Under the pieces are notes generated by a model. It was not told the DNA's origin, did no database searches, and worked only from the letters and a program-made list of their open reading frames with translations. A stretch of DNA of 47,099 nucleotides from Prevotella sp. (GTDB taxonomy: Bacteria; Bacteroidota; Bacteroidia; Bacteroidales; Bacteroidaceae): positions 1-47,099 of the forward strand of contig JAFVHN010000068.1 of the NCBI GenBank assembly GCA_017474515.1. Reading direction: 5' to 3'. Position numbers and translations under genes: made by a program. Of the stretch, positions 31,458-40,378 are shown in pieces. Numbering within the stretch: the stretch's first letter is position 1; each line of letters starts with the position of its first letter.

Positions 31458-33650
31458 ATGAAAAAATCATTACTTATTACATTGCTCGGAGTGCTTAGCA
31501 TCTCCTTGGCAAATGCGCAGACAAACCCGACTTTGGTTAGTGTCGCTTCAACTAATGCCACCATTAGTTGGTCGTCTGCAACAGGTGACGTAGCTTTGCT
31601 TGATCCCGCCGGCAGTGCTGACGCAATCGCTTTCTTTGCTGACTTTGAACAAGGCATTGATGAGGGATGGACTACCTATGATGCCGACGGAGACGGCTAT
31701 AACTGGGAGACAAGAGATGCAGATGTCAGTTCAAACGACACCAACTGCCTCACGTCTGCCAGTTATTTGAATAGTACTGGTGCCGCCTTGACACCCGACA
31801 ACTGGCTGTTCACTCCTCAGATTGAGTTGGGCGGAACGATGACTTTCACTGCCTGGGGACAGGATGCTGACTGGGCAGCAGAACATTTTGCTGTTTATGT
31901 CTGCACGGCTGATGAAATTGATTATGAGAATTTCAGCGAGGACAATTTTGTAGAAGTTTTGGAAGAAACAGAAGCAACTGGTGATGTGACAACCTATACT
32001 GTTGACCTTAGCGAGTTCGCTGGCCAGAACGGTTATGTTGCCTTCCGTCACTTCAACTGCACCGACATGTTCTTCTTGAACATCGACGATGTGATAATTA
32101 CAAAAGCCGGTGCCTCCGCATGGACTATTTTCGAAAATGTAGCCAGCCCTTACACCATTACAGGACTTACACCGCTGACTTCCTATGCCGTAAAGGTACG
32201 GGCTACGTCTAATGCCGCCTGGTCAGATCCCATTACCTTCGTGACCTTGGATCCTTATGCTGCTCCTTGGGATGTTATGGCTGACAACATTACCGCAAGC
32301 ACGGCAGACATCTATTGGGAAGCAAACGACAATGTCACTTCCTTCAATGTTAAGTATGCTAGAGGTTTAATTGATTCTTTTGAAAATGGTCTTGGCAATT
32401 GGACGACCTTAGATGCTGACGGCGACGGCAAGAACTGGGGCTTAACCGAATATCCAAACAACGGTTCTTATGCCGCATCTTCAGCCAGTTATAGCGGTGG
32501 AGCCCTGACACCCGACAACTGGCTTATTTCACCGAAAGTGGAACTTGGAGGCTCGGTTTCCTTCTGGTATAGTGGCTATAGTTCTTGGCCAGAGGAGGTC
32601 TTTACTGTGTATGTGTCAACAACAGGAACAGACCCAAGCGACTTTGTAGCCGTGACAGAAGATATTACAGCTACTAGTGAATACCAATTGCTTGAAGTTG
32701 ACTTGAGCAACTATTCAGGCGAGGGATATATTGCCATTCGTCACCATGACTGCACCGACCAATATTATCTGTTCATAGACGATGTCACCATTATGGGTCC
32801 GGCAACTATTATCACTTCCTCTGAGAAACAAGCAAGTCTTGAGAACCTGGAATCCTTAACACAGTATGTCGTTCAAGTGCAGGCCGTTTACGATGATCAG
32901 CATGTGACTGCATGGACCGAACCTTACATATTTACCACTGTTGGTGATATCGTTCTTTATGCTAATGACGTGAACAACCAAAACATGGCTGTTTTAACTC
33001 CTCAAGATGGTAATGAGGTTCCATCTGTTATGATTGATGGCCTTATTCTTAATAACGACGGATTATATCATCCTATCTGTCTGCCCTTCAGCCTTACCGC
33101 TGACGAGCTGGCTGATTCGCCCCTTGCCGGAATCACCTTGAAGGTGCCGACCTCATTCGTTGAAGAAGAGGGTGAGTCAAAGGTTTACTTTGAAGATGCT
33201 ACCGAAATCGAGGCCAACCGCGTGTACTTCTACAAGTTGACAGGAGCCCCCATCAGGAGCCCGAAGTTCGAGAATGTTACCATTGAATCGGAGAGGGCCG
33301 AATATTCCAATGCTATTACTGAAGATATGTATGACATCAGCGTATATGGCTTGTACACAGTAAGTTATAGTTCTAGCTTCCCGATTTATGCCTACGATGA
33401 CGAGAACCAATTCTTCTATCAGTGCAGTTCTTATGCTACTCAGCCTTTCACTGGACATTTGATGTTCTACAATGAAGCTGAGGAAGTGACAGCTGTCTTC
33501 GAAACAGAATCTGACATTCCCACTGGCATCAGCGAGGTGACCACCAAGAGCAATGGCACATGGTTCAACGCTCAGGGTGTGAAGCTCAATGGCAAGCCCG
33601 CTCAGAAGGGCATCTATGTTAGCAATGGAAAGAAATTCGTGGTGAAATAA
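31458..33650 (+). CDS. Secreted choice-of-anchor-J / fibronectin-III protein with T9SS-type tail
   Basis: The 732-residue protein begins with a signal peptide (MKKSLLITLLGVLSISLANA); an ATG two codons earlier (31452) is also possible. It has two choice-of-anchor-J-type domains (about 55-220 and 300-450): each has DADGDGYNW or DADGDGKNW, then LTPDNWL, and ends at RHFNCTD or RHHDCTD, then IDDV. Fibronectin-III-like segments (YTITGLTPLTSYAVKVRATS) lie between and after them. The end, FNAQGVKLNGKPAQKGIYVS plus NGKKFVVK, is a clear T9SS tail. Anchor-J domains usually bind carbohydrate or protein in adhesins and proteases; no protease domain is here. Its base composition is lower in G and C than its neighbours. 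Confidence 0.88.
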   Translation: MKKSLLITLLGVLSISLANAQTNPTLVSVASTNATISWSSATGDVALLDPAGSADAIAFFADFEQGIDEGWTTYDADGDGYNWETRDADVSSNDTNCLTSASYLNSTGAALTPDNWLFTPQIELGGTMTFTAWGQDADWAAEHFAVYVCTADEIDYENFSEDNFVEVLEETEATGDVTTYTVDLSEFAGQNGYVAFRHFNCTDMFFLNIDDVIITKAGASAWTIFENVASPYTITGLTPLTSYAVKVRATSNAAWSDPITFVTLDPYAAPWDVMADNITASTADIYWEANDNVTSFNVKYARGLIDSFENGLGNWTTLDADGDGKNWGLTEYPNNGSYAASSASYSGGALTPDNWLISPKVELGGSVSFWYSGYSSWPEEVFTVYVSTTGTDPSDFVAVTEDITATSEYQLLEVDLSNYSGEGYIAIRHHDCTDQYYLFIDDVTIMGPATIITSSEKQASLENLESLTQYVVQVQAVYDDQHVTAWTEPYIFTTVGDIVLYANDVNNQNMAVLTPQDGNEVPSVMIDGLILNNDGLYHPICLPFSLTADELADSPLAGITLKVPTSFVEEEGESKVYFEDATEIEANRVYFYKLTGAPIRSPKFENVTIESERAEYSNAITEDMYDISVYGLYTVSYSSSFPIYAYDDENQFFYQCSSYATQPFTGHLMFYNEAEEVTAVFETESDIPTGISEVTTKSNGTWFNAQGVKLNGKPAQKGIYVSNGKKFVVK

Positions 33651-33678
33651 TTCCTCTCTTAGCATAGCTATAATGAAG

Positions 33679-33716
33679 GGGCACCGTGCCGGCTGGCACG
33701 GTGCCCTGCTTTTTTT
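33679..33716 (+). terminator. Intrinsic terminator after the choice-of-anchor-J gene
   Basis: GGGCACCGTGCC, a GGCT loop, GGCACGGTGCCC, then TGCTTTTTTT. It also separates this gene from the convergent xerD. Confidence 0.93.
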
Positions 33717-33747
33717 GATGATTCGTTTCCGGAAAAGGAGTTTTTGG

Positions 33748-34659
33748 TCAAAGGTTTTTGTTGGCCTTTATGTTGCGTGGGTGGTGGTTGAGGATTTCCT
33801 CGCGGAGGGTGTGCGTGTCGATGTGGGTGTAGATTTCAGTGGTGCCGATGTCCTCGTGCCCCAAGAGCGCCTGAATGACGCGCAGGTCGGCGCCCCCTTC
33901 GAGCAGGGCCGTGGCGAAGCTGTGGCGGAAGGTGTGGGGCGAGATGGTTTTATGGATGCCGGCGGCCTCTGCCGTCTGCTTCACCATGATGAGCACCATG
34001 GTGCGGGTGAGGTGTGCGCCCCGGCGGTTGAGGAACACGTAGTCTTCTTCCCCCCGTTTGATGTTGCTCATCTGGCAACGCACGGCGAACCACAGGTCGA
34101 GCTCCTTGAGGGCTTTTGCCGAGATGGGCACCAGGCGCTCCTTGCGCCCTTTTCCCTCCACGCGCAGGTATTGCTCGTCGGCGTAGAGGTTCGAGAGTTT
34201 CAGCGTCACCAGTTCCGTTACGCGAAGTCCGCAACTGAAGAGCACCTCAATGATGGCGCGGTTGCGGTGGCCCTCCCATTTTGTGAGGTCGATGGCCTGT
34301 TCCAGCATGTCCACCTCTTTCACCGATAGCACCTCTGGCAGGTGTTGCCCTATTTGCGGGCTTTCCAGCAGTTCGGTGGGGTCGTCGTCGCGCCATCCGT
34401 CGAGCAGAAGGAAGCGGTAGAAGGTTCTCACTCCGCTGAGGATGCGGCATTGCGACCGCGGGGCTATTCCCACGTCGTGGAGTGACGCGGCGAAGTGCTG
34501 AAGGTTCTCCAGCTTGGCCTCCAAGGGCGAGATTCCCTCGCCGCTCAGGAATTCGAGGAGGCGGTCCACGTCGCGGCGGTAGGCGTCAACGGTGTTGGGG
34601 GTGAAGTTGCACTCCAGCTTTAAATAGCGGCGGAAGAGGTCGGGGAGGGGAGGGGGCAT
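33748..34659 (-). CDS. xerD: Tyrosine recombinase XerD
   Basis: The 303-residue protein is of normal length for XerC/XerD, which resolve chromosome dimers at dif. The N-terminal SAM-like core-binding domain (about 5-90) is followed by the catalytic domain with all active-site residues: Arg146 (GLRVTEL), Lys170, His242 and Arg245 (HTFRHSF), His268 (GHEDI) and Tyr277 (IYTHI). It is not next to an obvious mobile element, and full conservation favours the housekeeping role. XerD rather than XerC is chosen by overall look and is less sure. It follows the pectate lyase gene with a 10-bp array between them. Confidence 0.9.
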   Translation of the reverse strand: MPPPLPDLFRRYLKLECNFTPNTVDAYRRDVDRLLEFLSGEGISPLEAKLENLQHFAASLHDVGIAPRSQCRILSGVRTFYRFLLLDGWRDDDPTELLESPQIGQHLPEVLSVKEVDMLEQAIDLTKWEGHRNRAIIEVLFSCGLRVTELVTLKLSNLYADEQYLRVEGKGRKERLVPISAKALKELDLWFAVRCQMSNIKRGEEDYVFLNRRGAHLTRTMVLIMVKQTAEAAGIHKTISPHTFRHSFATALLEGGADLRVIQALLGHEDIGTTEIYTHIDTHTLREEILNHHPRNIKANKNL

Positions 34660-34710
34660 GAAAAGTGAAAAAGTGATAAGTGAAAAGTGAAAAATTGAAA
34701 AGGCGAAAAT

Positions 34711-34800
34711 CCTAGGGTTTCCTAGGAGGTCCTAAGAGTTCCTAGGGCTTCCTAGGAGTTCCTAGGTTTTCCTAAGAGTTTTAGGGCTTTCTTTGGGCTT
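34711..34800. repeat. 10-bp-period CCTAGG-type array between pectate lyase and xerD
   Basis: Nine units such as CCTAGGGTTT, CCTAGGAGGT and CCTAAGAGTT keep an exact period of 10. The last two units overlap the 3' end of the pectate lyase gene (stop codon at 34781-34783), so the array supplies its final codons. Confidence 0.9.
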
Positions 34801-37800
34801 TTTTCTCTATTGTTACGGTGCCGTCGGCGTGGGTTTTGCGGATGATGAGGAGGCCCGGGGCCGATGGGGCGGTGCGCGAGCCGTTAATGGTGAACTGCTC
34901 GGTGCGCACCACGTCGCTTGCCGACCGGTGGTTGACGATGCCGGTGGCCGAAGCCACGATGAGGCGGCCCGTGGTGGCCAGTTGCGAGGTGTCCCAGCAA
35001 AGGCCGTCGGCCGGTTCCGCCGGAACGATGGCGTCGAAGTTCCCGCTGATGGCCTGCGCGTTGAGGATGTTATAGCTATCGCCCTCCGCCGGTGTGCCGT
35101 TGAGCATGATGATGCGCAGCGTGCCGTTGGCGGTGAGCGTTCCCTGGCAAGCCAGTTTGTCGCTTTCTTTCGTGTTGGCATCAACCTCCATGGCCAGCGT
35201 AGCGCCTTGTTTCAGGTTCACGCTGTTTCCCACGGTGAACGTTCCAAGGCCATTGTCGCCCGGTGAGAGCGTTGCGCCGCTTTCCACGATGACGGGAGCC
35301 AGTGTCGAGCCCGTTCCCGCCAGCGTTGCCCCTTCGGCCACGGTGTATGCCCCCGGCGTGAAGTAAGTTCCGGTGTGGTCCTTGTCCTTTTGGTGAACGC
35401 CGTTTTGCGTCAGTGTTCCACCGCTGATGAGCGTTGTTCCGCGGTATTTCTGGGCTCCGGTGAGCGTCCAGTTTCCGTCGCCCTCCTTCACCAGGCTGGT
35501 GGTTCCTATGCGGCTGGTGTGCTCAATGCCGTTGGTGATTTTCCCGTTGAAGGTCTCGTCGGTGCCGAGTGCCCCGACGTGCCATGTCACCTTTCCCCCG
35601 TCTTTCTTTACGAAGCAGCAGGCCAGCGTTGCCTGGCCGTCGCCCGCAAGTGCTCCGATGTGATATTCCTTGCTATTGGAGCCCGCGCGCATCTCGAAGG
35701 CCCCATCGAGCACGAGCCTGCCGTTGGGAATGCCCCCGTAGGTGGCGTTGTCGATGTAGAATTGCGTGCCGTCGGAGGCTTTTTTCTTTGCCGTCACCGT
35801 TCCGAAGAAGTTGCTCCAGTCGCCTTGGAAGAACTCCCTCACAAATTCTATCTCCACGGTGAGGTTTCCCGTTCCGCTGACGCTGTTTTTCACGTTTGTC
35901 CGTTTTCCGATGTCGAGGAAACTTTCTTTGTCGCCCCTCACCACGATGGGGAAGTTGAGGTATCCCTCGGCCTCGCTGTCGCCGCCCGTGGTGCGGAATC
36001 GTCCGCCCTCCAGTATGAGCGTTCCGTTAATGGCGGGCATGTTTCCCAAGAGGTCTTTTCCGCGAAGCTCATAGGTGCCGCCCCTTACGATGGTGTTTCC
36101 CGTGTATGAGTGTAGCCCGTATGCCTGCGACAAGGTGCCTTCGCCGTCCTTCACCAGCGTTCCTTCGCCGCTCACCTGTCCGGTCAGCGTGAGCGTTGCC
36201 GCCGGGTTGCTGACGTTGACGGTGGTGGTTCCCTGCAGTGCCGCCTCGCGGTTGGTCGATGCCGACGGGCCGGTATAGTTGACCGTTCCGCCGTTCCAAA
36301 TCCAGGTTTGCGCCGTTCCTATCGACGACGGCATTCCTCCGTTGGCGATTTTCCCGATGTTCAGCGTGCCGTTCCAAAGCACCGTTCCGCCGGCGTAGGT
36401 GTTGTTGTCGTCGAGTTGCAATGTTCCCTCTCCGGCCATGTTCACCGAGCCCTGTCCTGCTATGACGCCGTTGAAGTGGTAGTCGGCGTTGCCTTTCACC
36501 ATGATTGCCTCCGGGCTCACTTCCTCGGGTATGATGATGTCGCCCGTCTGGCCGTTTCCGTCGAAGAGCACTCGGCTATTGTCGTGGTAGTTGCCTTCTT
36601 TCCAGTTGGCGTCGGTGGTGTTCCACAGGTTCGACGTTGCCCCCGTCCACGTCAGGTCGGGCATGTATGAGTCGGGGTCGATGGCGTCCACCATGGGGGC
36701 CTTTGTCTTTGCCGTGAGCTGGTTGCTGTATTCCGAGTAGGTGTCGCCGTAGAAAGCCCTCACGCGGAACGAGTATTGCGTGCTTGGCGTCAGGTTGACC
36801 ACGGTGAATTGGTCGTCGGCTCGCGGCAGCAACGTGCGGCCTATTTCCTGCCAGTTGCCGTCGATGAGCTGTTCTATGGCGTAGCCCTCCTCGTGGTCGG
36901 TGAAGTCGCGCCAGCGCAGGGTGATGGTTTCCTGGGTGCTCTCGATGGCCTTCAGGGCCATGGGCGTTTTCAGGAAATATTGCGACTGCTCTTTCCCAAT
37001 GCTATTGATGTAGTGCTCGATGTTGGCATATCCATCGTCGGCTATTGTCATGGCGTCGTCGGCCTGCGGGTTGGTACCGTTCTGCTGTTCCCACCAGTCG
37101 GGCATGCCGTCGCCGTCGCTATCGGTGCGGTTGTCGTCGGAACCTGGCCACAGGTTCCATGTGGTGGGTGCTCCGATGTCGAGGTCAGCCTCGTTGCTGA
37201 TGATTTCTCCCTCGTTGCCCAGCGATTTCAGGTCGCTGATGAGCATCCAGTCCAGTGGGTCGCGGTAGGGCAGCGATGCGCCCACGTTGTCCTTCAGCTG
37301 GTCCAGCACGGCGATGGCCCCGATGGTTGGCAGCTCGGGATAGTCGTAAGGCTGTTCTTGGAAGGTGGGCCCTCCGCCGAACTCGTCGCGGCTGATAGCC
37401 CTGGGGTTGAAGACGCCGTTGTGGTCGCCGTCGAGCATGTTGTCGTGGGCGTAGATGTTATATCGTGCGTTGGCCCCGCTGAAGGCGTTTTGCTTTCCCG
37501 TGGGCCCGGTGATGAAGAGGTTTCCCACGGCGTTGGCGTAGGATGTTCCCTCCGAGTCGCCGCCCATGATGTATGCCGCCGTTTTCCAGTTATACACGAT
37601 GTTGTTGACATACTGGTGGCGGCCCTTGAACTTGGGGTTTCGCGTGTCGTTGTGTATGTAAAGTGTCCGGAAGATGGTGACGCGGTTGTCGGTCTGTATG
37701 AGTCCGCCTGCCGAGTGCCCCATCAGTCCCTGTCCTATGATGCAGTTCTGCACGGTGATGTCCTGCGGGTTGCTTCCGCTGATGGAGAACACCTCGTCGC

Positions 37801-38281
37801 GTCCCCATGCGAACGAGCAGTGGTCGAAAATCATGTTCCTTCCGCTGCTGATGCCGGCGGCGTCGGAGTCGTGGGTGCCCACTGCTCCCTGCCTGACGCG
37901 GAGGTAGCGGCAGATGGTGTTGTCGGCATTGCTGAATGAAATGCCGTTTCCGTAGATGGTGACGCCCTCTCCCGGTGCCGTCTGTCCGGCAATGTAGATG
38001 TTTGCCGCCACGCTGATGCGCGAGGTGATGCGTATGACGCCTGCGACGTCGAACACCACGATGCGGTTGGGCTTGCTCACGGCGTCGCGGAAGGAGCCAG
38101 CGCCCGTGTCGTTGAGGTTGGTGACGTGATAGACGGTGCCCGTCCGCCCGCCGGTGGCAAAGCGTCCGAAACCCTCGGCACCTGGGAAGGCGAGGGTCTG
38201 CGACATGGCCGACAGGGGAAGGAGGAACATGGCGAGGCTGGTTGCCGCCGACTTGAAGATGGAAAGACGTGGGTGCTTCAT
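34781..38281 (-). CDS. Secreted pectate lyase with fibronectin-III and autotransporter-type repeats
   Basis: The 1166-residue protein has a signal peptide ending near residue 28. Residues about 29-420 form a pectate lyase beta-helix of the Bacteroidetes PL1 type: LAFPGAEGFGRFATGGRTGT, YIAGQTAPGEGVTIYGNGIS, and FDHCSFAWGRDE. DSDGDGMPDWWEQQNGTNPQ (about 400-420) looks like a calcium-binding thrombospondin/dockerin-type loop. A fibronectin-III domain follows (about 450-535), and from 545 to 1110 there are autotransporter-associated beta-strand repeats (NTYAGGTVLWNGTLNIG, TLSQAYGLHSYTGNTIV). The tail is T9SS-like. It should cut polygalacturonate by beta-elimination outside the cell. Full promoter at 38330-38361. 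Confidence 0.88.
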   Translation of the reverse strand: MKHPRLSIFKSAATSLAMFLLPLSAMSQTLAFPGAEGFGRFATGGRTGTVYHVTNLNDTGAGSFRDAVSKPNRIVVFDVAGVIRITSRISVAANIYIAGQTAPGEGVTIYGNGISFSNADNTICRYLRVRQGAVGTHDSDAAGISSGRNMIFDHCSFAWGRDEVFSISGSNPQDITVQNCIIGQGLMGHSAGGLIQTDNRVTIFRTLYIHNDTRNPKFKGRHQYVNNIVYNWKTAAYIMGGDSEGTSYANAVGNLFITGPTGKQNAFSGANARYNIYAHDNMLDGDHNGVFNPRAISRDEFGGGPTFQEQPYDYPELPTIGAIAVLDQLKDNVGASLPYRDPLDWMLISDLKSLGNEGEIISNEADLDIGAPTTWNLWPGSDDNRTDSDGDGMPDWWEQQNGTNPQADDAMTIADDGYANIEHYINSIGKEQSQYFLKTPMALKAIESTQETITLRWRDFTDHEEGYAIEQLIDGNWQEIGRTLLPRADDQFTVVNLTPSTQYSFRVRAFYGDTYSEYSNQLTAKTKAPMVDAIDPDSYMPDLTWTGATSNLWNTTDANWKEGNYHDNSRVLFDGNGQTGDIIIPEEVSPEAIMVKGNADYHFNGVIAGQGSVNMAGEGTLQLDDNNTYAGGTVLWNGTLNIGKIANGGMPSSIGTAQTWIWNGGTVNYTGPSASTNREAALQGTTTVNVSNPAATLTLTGQVSGEGTLVKDGEGTLSQAYGLHSYTGNTIVRGGTYELRGKDLLGNMPAINGTLILEGGRFRTTGGDSEAEGYLNFPIVVRGDKESFLDIGKRTNVKNSVSGTGNLTVEIEFVREFFQGDWSNFFGTVTAKKKASDGTQFYIDNATYGGIPNGRLVLDGAFEMRAGSNSKEYHIGALAGDGQATLACCFVKKDGGKVTWHVGALGTDETFNGKITNGIEHTSRIGTTSLVKEGDGNWTLTGAQKYRGTTLISGGTLTQNGVHQKDKDHTGTYFTPGAYTVAEGATLAGTGSTLAPVIVESGATLSPGDNGLGTFTVGNSVNLKQGATLAMEVDANTKESDKLACQGTLTANGTLRIIMLNGTPAEGDSYNILNAQAISGNFDAIVPAEPADGLCWDTSQLATTGRLIVASATGIVNHRSASDVVRTEQFTINGSRTAPSAPGLLIIRKTHADGTVTIEKKAQRKP

Positions 38282-38329
38282 ATTCAGGATTGTTGATGAT
38301 TAGTGATAAGCAGATGTATATATTTTGTG

Positions 38330-38361
38330 CAAAATTACGAAGAAAAGCAGAAACTGGCAAA
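38330..38361 (-). promoter_or_regulatory. Promoter of the pectate lyase gene
   Basis: Minus-strand TTTG (38361-38358), 20 nt, then TAATTTTG (38337-38330). The leader is about 42 nt. Confidence 0.75.
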
Positions 38362-38452
38362 TTGCGGGGGAAAATAATTAAGTGAAGAGTGAAAAGTGAA
38401 GAGTGAAGAATTATAAAGTGAAGAGTGAAGAGTGAAGAATTTGCTGCCGCCA

Positions 38453-38737
38453 CCTGTTCCGGCGAATTTGCAATTCGCCGGACGTGAGTATAAGAATTTT
38501 TAATTCGCAAAAGTGCATTCCGTGTGACTTTCCCCTTTTTTCGCATTACAAATGCTTATACTCAGAACTGCCGAATTCGGAAATTCGGCAGAACCTGTTC
38601 CGGCGAATTTGCAATTCGCCGGACGTGAGTATAAGAATTTTTAAATTCGCAAAAAATGCATTCCGTGTGGCTTTTCCCTTTTTTCGCATTACAAATGCTT
38701 ATACTCAGAACTGCCGAATTCGGAAATTCGGCAGAAC
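38453..38737. repeat. Tandem pair of about 141-bp composite palindromes
   Basis: Units 38453-38593 and 38594-38737 are nearly identical, differing by small A and T insertions or deletions. Each has CGGCGAATTTGCAATTCGCC, GTGAGTATAAGAATTTTTAA, then CGCATTACAAATGCTTATAC and CTGCCGAATTCGGAAATTCG. The layout matches 27176-27473 and 31117-31215, but the letters differ in parts. Confidence 0.92.
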
Positions 38738-38760
38738 CGAGAGAAAAACGGTAAGTCCTG

Positions 38761-38829
38761 CCAGTCCAGACCGCATCCGACTGCAGTCGTTTTGCGGTTT
38801 GGACTGCAGTCGGATGCGGTTTGGACTGG
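38761..38829. repeat. 28-bp-arm hairpin with CTGCAG centre
   Basis: Arms 38761-38788 and 38802-38829 (containing CCGCATCCGACTGCAGTC) match at 27 of 28 positions around a 13-nt loop. No T-run follows. A terminator hairpin is 14 bp further on. Confidence 0.9.
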
Positions 38830-38842
38830 AGTAGGATGCAAA

Positions 38843-38888
38843 AAGTAATTGAAAAGAGCCGCCACGGGGCGGCTCTTTTCAATTACTT
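38843..38888 (-). terminator. Terminator of the 446-aa secreted protein gene
   Basis: A perfect 21-bp stem (arm core TTGAAAAGAGCCGCC), 4-nt loop, then TTTTTGC on the minus strand. It lies about 150 bp after the stop codon at 39038. Confidence 0.85.
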
Positions 38889-39037
38889 AGTTATGAATTA
38901 TGAGTTATGAGTGATGGCGGCGGCACATTTTTCACCTGTCTTGCGGACGTGATACATCACGTCCCTACATGAGGCGGAAGGGGATGGCGCAGCAAATTCT
39001 TCAATCTTCACTCTTCACTCTTCACTTTAAGAAGGGT

Positions 39038-40378
39038 TTATTTCACCACGAACTTCTTGCCGTTGTGGATGTAGATGCCCTTCTGCGGGTTGGCCACGCG
39101 CACGCCCTCAAGGGTGTACCAGGCGTTGTCGGCCTGCGTTTCGTTCACCGTCTGGATGGCGGTCGGCTCAGTCTCCTCGGCAGGTGTGGGAATGAGCTTC
39201 AGGGCTGTGATGACCAGTCCGTGGCCCACCACCTTAATAGAGCCCTGCTGTCTGAGGATAGACAGGTCTTCGGGTCCTACCAGGAACTCATAGGATGTTT
39301 CATTCTGAGCGAATCCCAGGAGTTCGTTTCCGTTATCATCTGTGAATGCGCGCTCGCTGGCAGCCGGTGTGGGCAGGTGTGTCCACCATCCACCCATGAA
39401 CTGTGCAATCCAGTAATTGTCGCCTTCATCTTCGAACGTAGCGCATACGAACTCAAACTTGAGGCTTGCACCCTTTGTCATGGTGGCAATCTCTGAGGGC
39501 TGGAAAGTGTAGGCGAAGACGTTCACTTCACCATTTTCGGGATCTTCGTTCCATCCGATAGGTCCAAATTCCCCTTCCCAGAGCACATATTCATCCTGGG
39601 GGTCATCGGAAATGATGGCTTCGCCTTCAACCAATGCCACCACCCTCACCGTGCAACCGCCGGCCTGTACGACCAGTCCGCCAGCAACCAGCGCATCGTA
39701 ATATTCCGGCGTGATGCGTATGGTGGCCGTCTTTGCTTCGTTGTCGATGACGTACTCGTCGGGGTATTCACCAGAATTGATTTTGATGCCGTCCCATCCG
39801 CCAAAGAAGAGCTGGAGGAAGAAAGCCGATGTCATTTCGGAGAAGCGGAACTGAATGTAGTCGCCGGCTTTTGCGTTGAGGAAAGAGTTGCCCTCAATGC
39901 TGAAATTGATTCCCCAAGAGTCAGTGTCGGGGAATGTTGTGTTTCCAATCCAAATGGCTCCTGTGAGGTCATATTCCTGCTCTACTTCACGATAGACCAG
40001 CTTGGTGACGACGGCACCAGCACCCGACACCCAGAATCCGTTCTGCATGACGTCTATCATGTCTTGCGTAACGGTGAAGACGGCTTCATGCGGAAACTCC
40101 GACACACTCCAGAGACCATAGCCTCCGCAGGCATTATCCCAGGCAGCACCTTTGAAGGTTATTTGCGGCCATGCGTCGGCGTCTGTAGTTCCCGAAACGG
40201 TGACAATCAGCTCGTCGCCCACCTTCAGCATGGCGCCAACGGTAGCATCTTGAACGGTAGCGTTCTGGCTGCCCCAACTCACTTCCACGCCCTCTGCGTC
40301 TTCCCAGAGCACGGTTTCTGCTGCATTGGCCATTGAGCACAATGCAAAAGCAAAGATACTAAGTAGTAATTTCTTCAT
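39038..40378 (-). CDS. Secreted protein with tandem beta-sandwich-like domains and T9SS-type tail
   Basis: The 446-residue protein has a signal peptide (MKKLLLSIFAFALCSMANAA). Three similar segments of about 110-140 residues follow (about 22-130, 135-255 and 265-395). Their shared pattern is VLWEDAEG or VLWEGEFG near the start, a central LKVGDELIV or LKFEFV, and VTKLVYR or ITALKLIP at the end. This looks like repeated carbohydrate-binding-type beta-sandwiches, an inference from pattern only. The end, LEGVRVANPQKGIYIHNGKK plus FVVK, is a T9SS tail almost identical to that of the choice-of-anchor-J protein. No catalytic motif was found. Its promoter box is at 40451-40458. Confidence 0.85.
   Translation of the reverse strand: MKKLLLSIFAFALCSMANAAETVLWEDAEGVEVSWGSQNATVQDATVGAMLKVGDELIVTVSGTTDADAWPQITFKGAAWDNACGGYGLWSVSEFPHEAVFTVTQDMIDVMQNGFWVSGAGAVVTKLVYREVEQEYDLTGAIWIGNTTFPDTDSWGINFSIEGNSFLNAKAGDYIQFRFSEMTSAFFLQLFFGGWDGIKINSGEYPDEYVIDNEAKTATIRITPEYYDALVAGGLVVQAGGCTVRVVALVEGEAIISDDPQDEYVLWEGEFGPIGWNEDPENGEVNVFAYTFQPSEIATMTKGASLKFEFVCATFEDEGDNYWIAQFMGGWWTHLPTPAASERAFTDDNGNELLGFAQNETSYEFLVGPEDLSILRQQGSIKVVGHGLVITALKLIPTPAEETEPTAIQTVNETQADNAWYTLEGVRVANPQKGIYIHNGKKFVVK

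Noticed and set aside
33748-34659. xerD as the integrase of a mobile element
   Set aside because: Length and residues fit the housekeeping Xer recombinase, and no att-like duplication or mobility genes flank it.
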